Shown here one piece after another: positions 17,185 to 27,140 of a stretch of 64,000 nucleotides of DNA. Source of the stretch: Hymenobacter mellowenesis (lineage in GTDB: Bacteria > Bacteroidota > Bacteroidia > Cytophagales > Hymenobacteraceae). The notes under the pieces were generated by a model. It worked only from the letters and a program-made list of their open reading frames with translations. It had not been told where the DNA came from and did no database searches. A program made the position numbers and the translations under genes. Each line of letters starts with the position of its first letter. Position 1 is the stretch's first letter. Where the stretch lies: assembly GCF_030581005.1 (NCBI RefSeq), contig NZ_JAUQSX010000001.1, positions 682,001 to 746,000 on the forward strand, given 5' to 3'.

Positions 17185-19326
17185 TTAGGCCGGCAGTGTC
17201 ACCACAAATTCGGTGCCCTGGTCCTCCTGGCTTTCCACCGTGAGGGTGCCGCCGTGGCCGGTGGTCACGATGTCGTGGCTCAGCGAGAGGCCCAGGCCCG
17301 TGCCCTCGCCCACGGGCTTGGTGGTGAAGAAGGGCTGGAAGATTTTGGCCTTGATGCCGTCGGGAATGCCCACGCCGTTGTCGCGCACCCGGATTTCGAC
17401 GCTGCCCGGTACGGCCCGGGTGGTCACGCTCACCCGGGGCTGGTAGGCGGGGTCGTCGGCTTGCCGCTGGCGCTGCTGCACGGCGTGGAAGGCGTTGGTA
17501 AACAAATTGATGAGCACGCGGCCCAAGTCCTGCGACACGGCCGGCACCGGCGGCAGCGCAGTCGCGAGCTGCGTGTCGAGCTCGGCGCTAAAGTCTTTGT
17601 CCTTGGTGCGCAGGCCCTGGTAGGCCAGGCGCAGGCTTTCGTCCACCAGGGCGTTGAGGTCGGTGGGCACGCGCTGGCTGGTGCCGCTGCGCGAATGCTC
17701 CAGCATGCCCTTGATGATGGACGTAGCGCGCTGGCCGTGCTGGCTGATTTTCTGCAGATTCTGCTTTAGGCCGGCCAGGATTTCCTGCTCCAGACCGGTA
17801 TTGCGGGCGGGGTCGCGGTGCTCGCCGGTGATTTCGTCCACGAGGTCGGTGCTCACCTCGGCGAAGTTCTTCACAAAGTTGAGCGGGTTTTGCAGCTCGT
17901 GGGCAATGCCGGCCGTGAGCTCGCCCAGAAAAGCCATTTTCTCGCGCTGCACCAACTGGTCCTGGGCGGTTTTGAGCTCGGCCAACGATTGTTCGAGAGC
18001 TTCGCGGGCGCGCTCCTGCTGGCGGGCGTGGCGGCCCAGCAGCAGCGCCAGCGCCAGCAGCGCCACCACGCCCGCCACCAACGCATAGGTGCGGTAGCGG
18101 GCCTTGAGGGCGGCCTGGGCGGCGGCGGCTTCCTGGGTGCGCTGCTGCTCGCGGTAGTTGAGGCTTTGCAGGCGCATCACCTTCTCCTGACCGAACAGCG
18201 TGTCCTGCATAATTATCTTCAGGCTCTGGTACTTGAGGGCGCTGTCGGCGTTGTTGCGGGCTTTGAAATCCTGCGTGAGCAAGGTACTGGCATTGAGCAC
18301 GCCGCGCAGAAATCCGTTGGTTTGAGCGGCCTGGTAGCCCAGGCGGGCGTAATAAATGCTCGAATCGGCCTGGCCTTGCTGCTGGTAAAGGGTGGCCAGG
18401 CCCACGTAGGAAAAGTTGAGGCTGCGCAGGTGCTGCACCTGCTTCGACTCGATGATACTGGCCCGGTAAAACGCCTTGGCCTGGGCCGTGCGCCCCTGCT
18501 TACGGGCCACGTTGCCGAGGCCGTAGAGGATGTAGTTGGTGGGCGTGTGCAGGCGCCGGGCCAGGGTGTAGGCGCGCTCCTGGAAAATACGGGCCGAATC
18601 GAGCTGATTGAACAGGTCGTAGGCCAGCCCGATGTTGCTGAGCTCGATGACCACGCGGCGGTCGTCGCCCAGCTCTTCGCCCAGGCGCAGGGCCCGGAAA
18701 TAGTAGGACAGCCCCTGGCGCTGGTCGCGCAAATACACGTAGATGATGCCGATGCTGCGCAGGTTCTGGGCGGCCAGGGCGCGGTCGTGGGTAGTTTCGG
18801 CAATGCGCAGCGACTTCTGAAACACTTCCAAGGCGCGGGCCAGGTTGCTTTCGCGCAGGGCGGCGCCCAGGCGGTTGAGGGCCTCGCCTTCGCCGTGGCG
18901 GTAGCCGATGCGCCGGGCCAGGTTCAGGGCTTTGAAGGCGTACACGGCCGCCGAATCGGTGCGCTGCGTCCAGAGCTGGTCGCTGAGCTGGCAGAGCAGC
19001 AGCACCTGGTCGTAGTTGGTTTGGGGCAGCGACAGCAGGTGGCGCAGGCTGTCGACGGCCCGGCTTTGGGCGGGCCGCGGCGCCTGCACGGGCAGGGCGC
19101 GCGCCCAAACCCGGCCCGGCCCCAGCAGCAGGCAGCACGCCAGCACCAGACGCAGCCAGCCAGACTTAGGCAATGTTGCAGAAAAGGGCGTAAATAGGTT
19201 GTGCAAGAAACGACGATTGAACGCTGACAAAGGACAAGCAGATTCCAAATCTGAGAAGCACCACCGGGCTCGCACCGCGCCGCCCAGCTGCCTTGGCAGA
19301 CGGCAGGCTACCGGCTGTTTTTCCAA
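17185..19326 (-). CDS. TPR-repeat sensor histidine kinase (first of four paralogues)
   Basis: Up to 713 residues. Residues about 55-80 are a signal sequence or membrane anchor (WLRLVLACCLLLGPGRVWA). Tetratricopeptide repeats fill about 100-380 (ALNRLGAALRESNLARALEV, LSNIGLAYDLFNQLDSARI). A membrane segment near 415 (YALVAGVVALLALALLLG) and a coiled coil lead to the kinase core. The phospho-acceptor is His476 in [15 protein letters not shown]. The ATPase domain has NLFTNAFHAV, DNGVGIPDG and [12 protein letters not shown]. Periplasmic TPRs probably sense a protein or peptide. The 5' end is uncertain: the ATG at 19326 leaves a long unstructured leader, and a TTG at 19206 would give a better signal peptide. 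It lies upstream of both response regulators on the same strand. Confidence 0.88.
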   Translation of the reverse strand: MEKQPVACRLPRQLGGAVRARWCFSDLESACPLSAFNRRFLHNLFTPFSATLPKSGWLRLVLACCLLLGPGRVWARALPVQAPRPAQSRAVDSLRHLLSLPQTNYDQVLLLCQLSDQLWTQRTDSAAVYAFKALNLARRIGYRHGEGEALNRLGAALRESNLARALEVFQKSLRIAETTHDRALAAQNLRSIGIIYVYLRDQRQGLSYYFRALRLGEELGDDRRVVIELSNIGLAYDLFNQLDSARIFQERAYTLARRLHTPTNYILYGLGNVARKQGRTAQAKAFYRASIIESKQVQHLRSLNFSYVGLATLYQQQGQADSSIYYARLGYQAAQTNGFLRGVLNASTLLTQDFKARNNADSALKYQSLKIIMQDTLFGQEKVMRLQSLNYREQQRTQEAAAAQAALKARYRTYALVAGVVALLALALLLGRHARQQERAREALEQSLAELKTAQDQLVQREKMAFLGELTAGIAHELQNPLNFVKNFAEVSTDLVDEITGEHRDPARNTGLEQEILAGLKQNLQKISQHGQRATSIIKGMLEHSRSGTSQRVPTDLNALVDESLRLAYQGLRTKDKDFSAELDTQLATALPPVPAVSQDLGRVLINLFTNAFHAVQQRQRQADDPAYQPRVSVTTRAVPGSVEIRVRDNGVGIPDGIKAKIFQPFFTTKPVGEGTGLGLSLSHDIVTTGHGGTLTVESQEDQGTEFVVTLPA

Positions 19327-19431
19327 TCAAAAACGGCCAAATTGCCCGCTGGCCACGAATGCGTTGCGGAATTGACCGGCCAGCACCTCAACAGGCAAGC
19401 GAACCGATAAGTTACCCTGAAAAAGACCTGC

Positions 19432-21606
19432 TTAATTAAGTGGCAAGCTAATCAGAAACTCGGTGAATTTCCCTGCCTGAGACGCTACCGCAAGCCGCCC
19501 GCCGTGGCCCTGGGCGATGATGTCGTGGCTCAGGGAGAGGCCCAGACCCGTGCCCTCGCCCGTGGGCTTGGTGGTAAAGAAGGGCTGGAAGATTTTGGCC
19601 TTGATGCCGTCGGGGATGCCCACGCCGTTGTCGCGCACCCGGATTTCTACCTCCTCACCCACGCGCCGGGTGCTCACGCTTACAGTGGGCGCATAGCCGG
19701 CCTCGCCGATTTGCTGGCGCTGCTGCACGGCATAAAAGGCGTTGCCGAACAGGTTGAGCAGCACCCGCCCCACGTCGGCCCCCACCACCGACACCGGCGC
19801 TAAGCCGGGAGCGAAGTCCGTCTCCAGCGCGGCATTAAAGGACTTGTCCTTGGCGCGCAGGCCCTGGTAGGCCAGGCGCAGGTACTCGTCGCAGAGCTGG
19901 TTCAGGTCGGTGGGCGCCCGCTCGCCGGTGCTCGTGCGCGAGTGCTCCAGCATGCCCTTGACGATGGCCGCCGCCCGGCGCCCGTGGTGGCTGATTTTGC
20001 CCAGGTTCTGCGTCACGTCCTCCGCCAACGCCGCCACTTCTTCCGCGTCGCCGGCCGCCTGCGCTTCCTGCAACTCGGCCATCAGCTCGGTACTCACCTC
20101 CGAAAAGTTGTTGACGAAATTCAAGGGGTTCTGAATTTCGTGGGCGATGCCGGCCGTGAGCTCACCCAGGCTGGCCATCTTCTCCTTCTGAATGAGTTGG
20201 GCTTGGGTGGCGCGCAGGTCCATCAGGGAGCGTTGCAGTTCGCCGGTGCGCTGGGCCACCTGGGTTTCGAGGGTTCCATTTTGCGCGGCCAGCAGGGCTT
20301 GCTTCTCCTGCTCCTGGGCTAGGGTTTGGGCCGATAGGCGCTCCACTTCGCTGAGCTTGACTTGCAGCAGCTCGGCATCGAGGGCAAACTCGCGGGCCAG
20401 ATACAGGCTGATGCCCAGCGCCGGGGCCAGGTACAGCAGCAAGCGAATTAGTATCGTAACGCTGTCTTCGGAGGCTGAGGATGGACCCGAGATTTTTAGC
20501 AGGTTGGTGGCGATGTTGAACGCGATGAACAGCAGCAGCAGCAGTACCACGCCAAACCCCACCCCGATAAGCCAAACGCCGCGCTGCCGCCGCCGCAGGG
20601 CGTGCCTCGTCAGGCGCAGCAACTCGGCAATGGCCACCACGAGTAGGATGACCAGGAGCGGTGCGGCGTAGGCCGCATCGTATAGCTGGATGGCAGCCGT
20701 CACCCAAAACCCCGTCCACAACCCCTTATAGAGCCAGCCGGGCCGGAAGCCAAACAAGGCATAGAGGGCCCGCACCGCCCACAAGTAAGCGCCCAGCATC
20801 AACGGGCCCCCGGCTAATTGTTGCAGCAGCGCGGCCACCGGGCCAGAGAAAGCCAGGGCCTGACGGCTCAGCACGTTGAGGCTGAGCAGCGTCATAGCCA
20901 GAGCAAAAAAGGCGAAGTAGAGGTTGGCCCGCTGGGCCGGGTAGTAGCGAAAAAACGCCAGGTGCAATACGGCGAGCAGGCCAAATACGCCCGACAACAC
21001 ACTGAATACAACCACCTTCGCCAGCCGAACCGACTCCTGCTGCCGCACCTGCGCCGCGCCGCACAGCAGCACGCTCAGCAGCTGCCGGTCCGGGGCTACC
21101 CGCAGCAGCGGCGACTGCCAGGGGGCGAAGCGGATGGCCAGCACCTGCCCGCCGACGGTGCCCGCGGGCACCCCGGCCGTCTGGGGCTGGTCGGGGTTGC
21201 GCACGTCGGTGGGGTGGGCTTGCACGGTGCCCGCACGCTGCACCAGCCGTCCGTCGAGGTAAATTTCCCAAGCCCCGTAGCCGGACGCCTGCAGGAGCAC
21301 GGCCCGCGCACGCAGGCTGTCGGCGAGGTGGAAGCTCAACCGCAGCCAGCTGATGCCCGTGCCCAGCACAGCCGGCAGCTCGCGCCGCGGCCGGGCGGGG
21401 TTGAGCGTGTCCCAGGCGCGGTCGTCGAAGCCGGGGCGGGCCCAGGCGGGGTCGTCGCCGGCGTGGTAGCGCCAGCCTTTTTCCAGCGTCAGGCCCGTGG
21501 CGGGCAGGTGGTCGACGCGTACGGCGGCCGTATCGGCGGGCAATGGCGCGGCCGTGGCAATGCCGAAAAGCAGCCCCAGGGCCGCGAGCAATAACAAGAA
21601 GCGCAT
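19432..21606 (-). CDS. 7TMR-DISM sensor histidine kinase (second paralogue)
   Basis: 724 residues from the ATG at 21606, chosen because it starts the signal peptide MRFLLLLAALGLLFGIATA; the longer ORF would begin 29 residues earlier. Residues about 25-190 are an extracellular jelly-roll sensor (GWRYHAGDDPAWARPGFDDR, ISWLRLSFHL, GAWEIYLDGRLV). About seven membrane helices follow (200-410), matching the diverse-intracellular-signalling seven-TM class. A coiled coil leads to His489 (IAHEIQNPLNFVNNF) and the ATPase ([31 protein letters not shown]). The sensor resembles a carbohydrate-binding fold, but the ligand is unknown. The kinase core is almost the same as in its three neighbours. Confidence 0.9.
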   Translation of the reverse strand: MRFLLLLAALGLLFGIATAAPLPADTAAVRVDHLPATGLTLEKGWRYHAGDDPAWARPGFDDRAWDTLNPARPRRELPAVLGTGISWLRLSFHLADSLRARAVLLQASGYGAWEIYLDGRLVQRAGTVQAHPTDVRNPDQPQTAGVPAGTVGGQVLAIRFAPWQSPLLRVAPDRQLLSVLLCGAAQVRQQESVRLAKVVVFSVLSGVFGLLAVLHLAFFRYYPAQRANLYFAFFALAMTLLSLNVLSRQALAFSGPVAALLQQLAGGPLMLGAYLWAVRALYALFGFRPGWLYKGLWTGFWVTAAIQLYDAAYAAPLLVILLVVAIAELLRLTRHALRRRQRGVWLIGVGFGVVLLLLLFIAFNIATNLLKISGPSSASEDSVTILIRLLLYLAPALGISLYLAREFALDAELLQVKLSEVERLSAQTLAQEQEKQALLAAQNGTLETQVAQRTGELQRSLMDLRATQAQLIQKEKMASLGELTAGIAHEIQNPLNFVNNFSEVSTELMAELQEAQAAGDAEEVAALAEDVTQNLGKISHHGRRAAAIVKGMLEHSRTSTGERAPTDLNQLCDEYLRLAYQGLRAKDKSFNAALETDFAPGLAPVSVVGADVGRVLLNLFGNAFYAVQQRQQIGEAGYAPTVSVSTRRVGEEVEIRVRDNGVGIPDGIKAKIFQPFFTTKPTGEGTGLGLSLSHDIIAQGHGGRLAVASQAGKFTEFLISLPLN

Positions 21607-21677
21607 GGGCAGCGGCAGGCGGCGCGCAGAAAACGTCTTCTTCGCGCGAATGGAATTAATTCCAGTAAAATTGGCGA

Positions 21678-23060
21678 TTAGAGCGGCAAGCAAATGACAA
21701 ACTCGGTGCCTTCGCCCTCGCGGCTTTCCACGGCCAGCGTGCCGCCGTGGCCCTGGGTGATGATGTCGTAGCTCAGCGACAAGCCCAGGCCCGTGCCCTC
21801 GCCCGTGGGCTTGGTGGTGAAAAAGGGCTGGAAGATTTTGGCCTGCACGCTCTCGGGCATGCCCGTGCCGTTGTCCTTCACCCGGATTTCCACTTCCTCA
21901 CCCACGCGCCGGGTGCTCACGCTCACGGTGGGCGCGTAGCCGGGCTCGGCGCGCTGCTGGCGCTGCTTCACGGCGTAGAAGGCGTTGGTGAGCAGGTTGA
22001 GCAGCACCCGGCCCAGGTCCTGGGCAATGACTTCGACGGGCGGCAGGGCGGGGTCGAAATCGGGCTTGAGGGTGGCGTTGAAGGTCTTGTCCTTGGCGCG
22101 CAGGCCGTGGTAGGCCAGGCGCAGGTACTCGTCGGCCAGCTGGTTGAGGTCGGTGGGCACCCGTTCGCCGGAGCTGGCGCGCGAGTGCTCCAGCATGCCG
22201 CGCACGATGCTGGCGGCGCGCCCGCCGTGCTGATGGATTTTCTGCAGGTTTTGCTTGAGGTCGGCCAGCAGGTCGGCTTCCAGCTCCAGGTCGCGGGCCG
22301 GCTTTTCGCGCTCCTCCTCCAGCTCGGTCACCAGCTCGGCCGAGACTTCGGCGAAATTGTTGACGAAATTGAGCGGGTTCTGGATTTCGTGGGCAATGCC
22401 GGCCGTGAGTTCGCCCAGGCTGGCCATTTTCTCGCTCTGAATGAGCTGGGCCTGGGTGGTGCGCAGCTCCGTAAGGGCGGCGCGCAGCTCCTCGGCCTGG
22501 TTGGTGAGGGCGGCGGTGCGCTCGGCCACCAAGTGCTCCAACTGCGCGTTCTGGGCCTCGATGAGGCGCTTGGCTTTTTCTTCTTCCTCGCGCAGCAGGC
22601 GCTCTTTTTCCAGGGTTTTCTTCTGGTTGCGGGCAATGAGAATGAAGGTGACCAGCCAGATGATGACAAAGGCCTGCGTGGTATCCAGCGCCGAGTCGTA
22701 TTGCTTGGGAACCTTGCCCTGCGGCGTTTCCAGCACGTATTCCACCAGCTTGTACAGCACCAACGGCCCCATGGCCAGCAGCAGCGAGCGGGCCGGGCGG
22801 TAGTCGCGCACGGCCAGCAGCACGGCCATCACCATGCCCAGCACCAGCAGCCAATACGCATCGCCGAGCTTGGGGCTCCAGAAATCGAACGCCTGGGCGG
22901 CCAGGTACAGCACCAGCACCGGCACCCAAATCCAGGTCAGCAACGGGTTCCAGCGCGGCAGGCGCTTGGGCAGGTCCAGGAACTTGCGCAGGGCGCCCAC
23001 TATCCCGAAGGCCACCGGAGCCGTGAAAAAAATATCGCCTAAACCCGAGTAGTGAGCCAT
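21678..23060 (-). CDS. Membrane sensor histidine kinase (third paralogue)
   Basis: 460 residues. Five or so N-terminal membrane helices (residues about 8-165, for example WIWVPVLVLYLAAQAFDFW and AYWLLVLGMVMAVLLAV) form the sensor, with no large external domain. A long charged coiled coil (KKTLEKERLLREEEEKAKR) leads to His224 in IAHEIQNPLNFVNNF, then NLLTNAFYAV, DNGTGMPES and [12 protein letters not shown]. The start ATG at 23060 is well placed. It ends 71 bases before the next kinase on the same strand. The 218 bases upstream (23061-23278) show no gene and no clear promoter. Confidence 0.9.
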   Translation of the reverse strand: MAHYSGLGDIFFTAPVAFGIVGALRKFLDLPKRLPRWNPLLTWIWVPVLVLYLAAQAFDFWSPKLGDAYWLLVLGMVMAVLLAVRDYRPARSLLLAMGPLVLYKLVEYVLETPQGKVPKQYDSALDTTQAFVIIWLVTFILIARNQKKTLEKERLLREEEEKAKRLIEAQNAQLEHLVAERTAALTNQAEELRAALTELRTTQAQLIQSEKMASLGELTAGIAHEIQNPLNFVNNFAEVSAELVTELEEEREKPARDLELEADLLADLKQNLQKIHQHGGRAASIVRGMLEHSRASSGERVPTDLNQLADEYLRLAYHGLRAKDKTFNATLKPDFDPALPPVEVIAQDLGRVLLNLLTNAFYAVKQRQQRAEPGYAPTVSVSTRRVGEEVEIRVKDNGTGMPESVQAKIFQPFFTTKPTGEGTGLGLSLSYDIITQGHGGTLAVESREGEGTEFVICLPL

Positions 23061-23278
23061 GAGTGAGGGGGGAGCAGCTGCCCGCCGGGGCCGGGCCCGG
23101 CAATGTGTGCGGCAATGTTACTCAGCAATAGCCGAACCGCTATGCTGCCGCGGGCGCAGCGGCTGGCCGAATAGCGAATTGTCGTTCCAACGAAAGAGGT
23201 ATCTGAGAGCTGTCTGCCAGGGAGCTTTACCCCGATGCCTCCTTCGCCGGAACGGCAATTCGCCATCCGGGATGGCCT

Positions 23279-25492
23279 TTAGGCGGGCAGCACAATGAGG
23301 AATTCGGTGCCTTCGCCCTCGCGGCTTTCCACGGTGAGGGTGCCGCCGTGGCCTTTCGTCACGATGTCGTAGCTCAGCGAGAGGCCCAGGCCGGTGCCCT
23401 GGCCGGCGGGCTTGGTGGTGAAGAAGGGCTCGAAGATTTTGGCCTGTACGGCCGCCGACATACCCGTGCCGTTGTCCTTCACCCGGATTTCGACGGTGCG
23501 GCCGGCCGGGCGGCGCGTGCTCACCAGCACGGTGGGCACGTAGGCCGCGCCGGAGCGGGCTTCGTGCTGGCGCTGGCGCACGGCGTGCAGGGCGTTGGTG
23601 CACAGGTTGAGCAGCACGCGGCCTATGTCCTGCGTCACCACGGCCACGGCGCCTATTCGGGGGTCAAATTCTTTGTCCAGCGTGGCTTCAAAGCTTTTGT
23701 CATCAACCCGCAGGCCCTGATAGGCCAGCGTCAGGCTTTCCTCTGCCAAGGCGTTGAGGTCGCTGGGCTCGCGCCGGCCGGTGCCGCTGCGCGAGTGCTC
23801 CAGCATGCCCTTGATGATGGACGACGCCCGCTGTCCGTGCTGGCTGATTTGCTGGAGGTTCTGCTTGAGGCCGCTCAGAATTTCCTGTTCCAAATCGGCC
23901 GAGCGGGCGGCGCCTTCGCCGTGCATGCCCTCCACGAGGTCGGAGCTGACTTCGGCGAAGTTCTTCATGAAATTGAGCGGGTTTTGCAGCTCGTGGGCAA
24001 TGCCGGCCGTGAGCTCGCCGAGGAAAGCCATTTTCTCGGCCTGCACCAGCTGCGACTGCGTTTGGCGGAGCTGGGCCAGGTTGCGCCGGTTCACGCGCAG
24101 CTGCCGGTAGATAAACACGCCCAGCCCCGACACCAGCAGCACGGCCAGCAGCGCGCCCAGCAGCAGGCGGTTGCCGAGGCGTAGGCGTACGGCCTGCACG
24201 GCCTGGGCCTGGCGCAGGTTATTTATCTGGCTATTCTGGGCCTGCTCGATGCGCTCGCCCTCGTACTGGGCCACGTTGAAGGCGGCCTGCGCCGTGCGAA
24301 AGGTATCGGCCAGGGCAATGTAGGCGCGCGAGTAGCGCTGGGCCTCCACCATCTGGCCCCGGGCGTCGTAGAAGGCGGCCAGCTGCTGCAGGTATTTCGG
24401 GCGCAGGCGGTCGAGCCGCGCCGCCGTGGCCTTGCGGTAAGCCAGCAGCCAGTGCTTCTCGGCGCGCTGGTAGTCGCCCTTGGCCACGTAGTACTGGGCC
24501 AGGGTCGCGTCAATCTCAAACTCGCCGGGCCCGCTGGACATGGGCAAATCCAACGAATCATCGAGCTGCTGCGCCCGCTGCAACAGCGGCGCGGCCTGGT
24601 CGATGGCGCGCATTTGCAGCAGTACGGCCGCCTTTTGCACCAGGGCACAGGCGCGGTCCACCTGCTGCTCGCTGGGGTCCGAAACGTGGGCAGCCAGGGC
24701 CGAATCGGCCGAGCGCAGCGCCGCCGGGTAGCGCTTTTGCTGCCCAAACAGTTTCGATAGGGCCAGAAACGTGAACACCCGGTTGGTGCCCTGCACCCGC
24801 CGAAACTCGGGCATGGCCTGGGCCTGGCTCAGGTATTGCACGGCCTTGGCATTGTTGCCCCAGTCGGCATACAGCCCACCGGTCACAATTATCTCGTTGA
24901 TGTGCAGCTTATTGCTGAATAGCAGGGCCGTATCGGCCGCGCGCAGGGTGCTGTTGATGGCCCGGTTGTAGTCGCCCATGCGCCGGTAGTAGGCACCCTG
25001 CGAAATGTAACAAGCCGTGATATTTTCGGTGGCGTTGTGCAGCCGGTAGTAGGTCAGCTTTTCCTCGTAGTATTTCTTCCGGGCCGCCATGTCGTTCTGC
25101 TGGTTGTACAGGCTCACCAGGTTTATCAGCAGCCAGGGAATGGGGCGGCCCACGCGGTCAAACTCGTTTATGGCCGCCTTCATGGTGTCCAGGGCCGCGG
25201 GCGAGCTCCGGTCCCAGAGCAAGAGGCCGGCCCGCAGGCGGCGGTAGGGCGCGTCGTCCAGGGTTTGCAGGCGCTGGTTGAGGACGAGCAGCTGGCCGAG
25301 CAGGGGCCGGGCCTCGGCATTGGTGGGGCGCAGGTCGAGCAGGTGAACGATGGTGCGCAGCCGGGCCGAGTCAGCCGTTTGCCGGGGCAACGTGCGGGCC
25401 AGCGAATCGTAGTCCGCGTCCCAGTAGCGCTGCCGGGCCTGCAAGGGTCCGCTCAGCGCCCACATTGCCAGCACCATAACAATCCATCTCAT
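23279..25492 (-). CDS. TPR-repeat sensor histidine kinase (fourth paralogue)
   Basis: 737 residues. It has a signal peptide ([19 protein letters not shown]), then TPR-like repeats over about 60-400 ([40 protein letters not shown]), a single membrane segment near 435 ([20 protein letters not shown]), and a coiled coil. The core has His500 in [34 protein letters not shown] and [12 protein letters not shown]. The layout equals that of the kinase at 17185-19326, so these two TPR kinases are the closest pair. The gene heads the minus-strand signalling array. The 250-base spacer to the divergent HD gene (25493-25742) shows no confident promoter. Confidence 0.9.
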   Translation of the reverse strand: MRWIVMVLAMWALSGPLQARQRYWDADYDSLARTLPRQTADSARLRTIVHLLDLRPTNAEARPLLGQLLVLNQRLQTLDDAPYRRLRAGLLLWDRSSPAALDTMKAAINEFDRVGRPIPWLLINLVSLYNQQNDMAARKKYYEEKLTYYRLHNATENITACYISQGAYYRRMGDYNRAINSTLRAADTALLFSNKLHINEIIVTGGLYADWGNNAKAVQYLSQAQAMPEFRRVQGTNRVFTFLALSKLFGQQKRYPAALRSADSALAAHVSDPSEQQVDRACALVQKAAVLLQMRAIDQAAPLLQRAQQLDDSLDLPMSSGPGEFEIDATLAQYYVAKGDYQRAEKHWLLAYRKATAARLDRLRPKYLQQLAAFYDARGQMVEAQRYSRAYIALADTFRTAQAAFNVAQYEGERIEQAQNSQINNLRQAQAVQAVRLRLGNRLLLGALLAVLLVSGLGVFIYRQLRVNRRNLAQLRQTQSQLVQAEKMAFLGELTAGIAHELQNPLNFMKNFAEVSSDLVEGMHGEGAARSADLEQEILSGLKQNLQQISQHGQRASSIIKGMLEHSRSGTGRREPSDLNALAEESLTLAYQGLRVDDKSFEATLDKEFDPRIGAVAVVTQDIGRVLLNLCTNALHAVRQRQHEARSGAAYVPTVLVSTRRPAGRTVEIRVKDNGTGMSAAVQAKIFEPFFTTKPAGQGTGLGLSLSYDIVTKGHGGTLTVESREGEGTEFLIVLPA

Positions 25493-25742
25493 CGGTAGAA
25501 CCTAAGCGTAAAGCATGGAAAATACGGCACGGGCCGGGCTTTTTAATCCGCCGTTTTGCCAGGTTCGGGTGCATGCCGCCATTTCCATGCCGTAAAGATG
25601 AAATATTTCCTTCGCAACCGCCACAACCGGGGCCATAATTGTAGGGCCGGCCCGCGCCCGGTAAGCGCTTGATTTTCTGTTTTCAATTTTACCTGCTTGC
25701 TTTGCCCGCCTGCCAGCCCCCGCCGCCCGTAGTCCCTACCTT

Positions 25743-26357
25743 ATGAATCTTCAGGCCGCCGAAAATTTTATCGTGAACGAGCTGCGGCGCGGCCTCTCCC
25801 CCACGCTCTATTACCATGGCCTGCACCACACCCTCGACGTGGCCGAAGTGGCCCTGGAGCTGGCCGCCGCCGAGGGCATCACCGACCCCGAAGCGCTGGC
25901 CCTGCTGCGCACCGCCGCCCTCTACCACGACGCCGGCTTCCTGAGCAGCTACCAGGGCCACGAGGACGAAGGCAGCGCGCTGGCCCGCGCCACCCTGCCG
26001 GATTTTGATTATTCCGACGCGCAAATTGCGCAAATCTGCGGCCTAATTACGGCCACCAAATACCCGCAGGAGCCACAAAACCACCTCGAAGAAATTCTCT
26101 GCGACGCCGACCTCGACTACCTTGGCCGGCCCGATTTCGTGCCCATTTCTACCAGCCTTTTCGACGAGCTCACGGCCCGCCAGCTCATCGCCGACGAGTA
26201 CGCTTGGTTTCAGCTGCAGGCCCGGTTTCTGGCCGGCCACCATTTCTGGACACCCACGGCCATTGCCCGGCGCGCCGCCCCCAAGCAGGCCCGGCTCGAC
26301 CACATTCTGGCGCTGCTGGCCAACTGGCCCGCGCCCGGCGAGGCCGAAGCGGTGTAG
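25743..26357 (+). CDS. HD-domain phosphohydrolase-like protein
   Basis: 204 residues, cytoplasmic. The HD metal-site motif is present: His in YHGLHHTLDVAEVALEL, the His-Asp pair in ALYHDAGFLSSYQGHED, and a distal Asp in LCDADLDYLGRPDF. This is the layout of small predicted metal-dependent phosphohydrolases. The substrate cannot be told from sequence; nucleotide or cyclic-nucleotide phosphates are typical for the superfamily. It is divergent from the kinase array and is followed by a palindrome and then the TenI-like gene. The ATG at 25743 sits close behind TACCTT, a partial -7 match, so its transcript may be nearly leaderless. Confidence 0.85.
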   Translation: MNLQAAENFIVNELRRGLSPTLYYHGLHHTLDVAEVALELAAAEGITDPEALALLRTAALYHDAGFLSSYQGHEDEGSALARATLPDFDYSDAQIAQICGLITATKYPQEPQNHLEEILCDADLDYLGRPDFVPISTSLFDELTARQLIADEYAWFQLQARFLAGHHFWTPTAIARRAAPKQARLDHILALLANWPAPGEAEAV

Positions 26358-26377
26358 GAATTCATCAAAGCACATAG

Positions 26378-26482
26378 AACGTCATGTCGAGCTTGCCGAG
26401 ACTCTCGCGTGGGGTAGTGATTCAATCGCAAGAAAGAATCACTACCCCACGCGAGAGTCTCGGCAAGCTCGACATGACCGTT
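26378..26482. repeat. REP-like inverted repeat, family A3 (GTCATGTCGAGCTTG type)
   Basis: Arms of about 42 bases, beginning AACGTCATGTCGAGCTTGCC and continuing to the CTCTCGCGTGGGGTAGTGA end, are complementary with very few differences and a short loop. It shares only the outer GTCATG part with family A. It lies between the HD gene and the TenI-like gene. Confidence 0.92.
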
Positions 26483-26531
26483 CAAAAACACCTGAGCTGT
26501 TAACCGACCCTAATTTCTCCCACTCACCGCC

Positions 26532-27140
26532 GTGCAGCTCATCGTCATTTCGTCGCCCGAAGCGGTAGCGCAAGAAGCCGCGCTGATGAGCGAAATGCTG
26601 GCCGCCGGCCTCTCCCGTCTGCACCTGCGCAAGCCCGCTTTCAGCGAGCCGCAAATGGCTGATTTGATTGCGCAACTGCCGGCCCGCTACCGCGCGCGGC
26701 TGGTGCTGCACGGGCATCCGGCCCTGGTTTCGGGCATGAAGCTCGGCGGCCTGCACCTCACCACTACCGCTCGTAAGGCCCTGACCAGCCGGCCTAAACT
26801 AGCCACCGGCCAGAAGTTATCCACCTCTTTCCACACGCTGGCCGAAATCCGCCAGCACCGCCGAAAGTACGACTACGTGTTCCTGAGCCCGGTTTTCGAT
26901 AGCCTCAGCAAGAGCAACTACATGGCCGGCTTCGAGTTATCCACAGTGGCTGAGGCACTTCGGCAGTTGAGGCGGCGGGCCGGCTACGTGCCGCAGGTGC
27001 TGGCACTGGGTGGCATTGAGGCGCACCGACTGGCCGCTGTGCAGCAAGCCGGATTTGCGGGCGCCGCCGTGCTGGGTGCCGTGTGGCAAAGCACCAACCC
27101 GGTGGCTGCTTTCCGCGCGCTGCAAGCCGTGGTGGGCTAG
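26532..27140 (+). CDS. Thiamine phosphate synthase/TenI family protein
   Basis: 202 residues, starting at a GTG codon at 26532. It has the TIM-barrel outline of ThiE/TenI: LIVISSPEAV, LHLRKPAFSEPQMADLI, LVLHGHPALV, LGGLHLTT, DYVFLSPVFDSLSKSNY and VLALGGIEAHRLAAVQQAGF. It lacks the ThiE diphosphate-binding signature seen in the operon ThiE ([19 protein letters not shown]). It is therefore more likely a TenI-type thiazole tautomerase or a diverged paralogue than the main synthase. It converges on the thiF-like gene with a four-base overlap of the two 3' ends. The link to thiamine rests on family and neighbourhood. Confidence 0.8.
   Translation: MQLIVISSPEAVAQEAALMSEMLAAGLSRLHLRKPAFSEPQMADLIAQLPARYRARLVLHGHPALVSGMKLGGLHLTTTARKALTSRPKLATGQKLSTSFHTLAEIRQHRRKYDYVFLSPVFDSLSKSNYMAGFELSTVAEALRQLRRRAGYVPQVLALGGIEAHRLAAVQQAGFAGAAVLGAVWQSTNPVAAFRALQAVVG

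Noticed and set aside
17818..19197. 459-residue plus-strand ORF opposite the first histidine kinase; similar long ORFs at 21747-23042, 31811-33016 and 37906-40128 on the opposite strands of real genes
   Set aside because: They lie entirely within strongly supported genes, have low-complexity Gly/Ala/Val/His-rich translations and show no domain. High GC with third-position bias makes long antisense ORFs common here.
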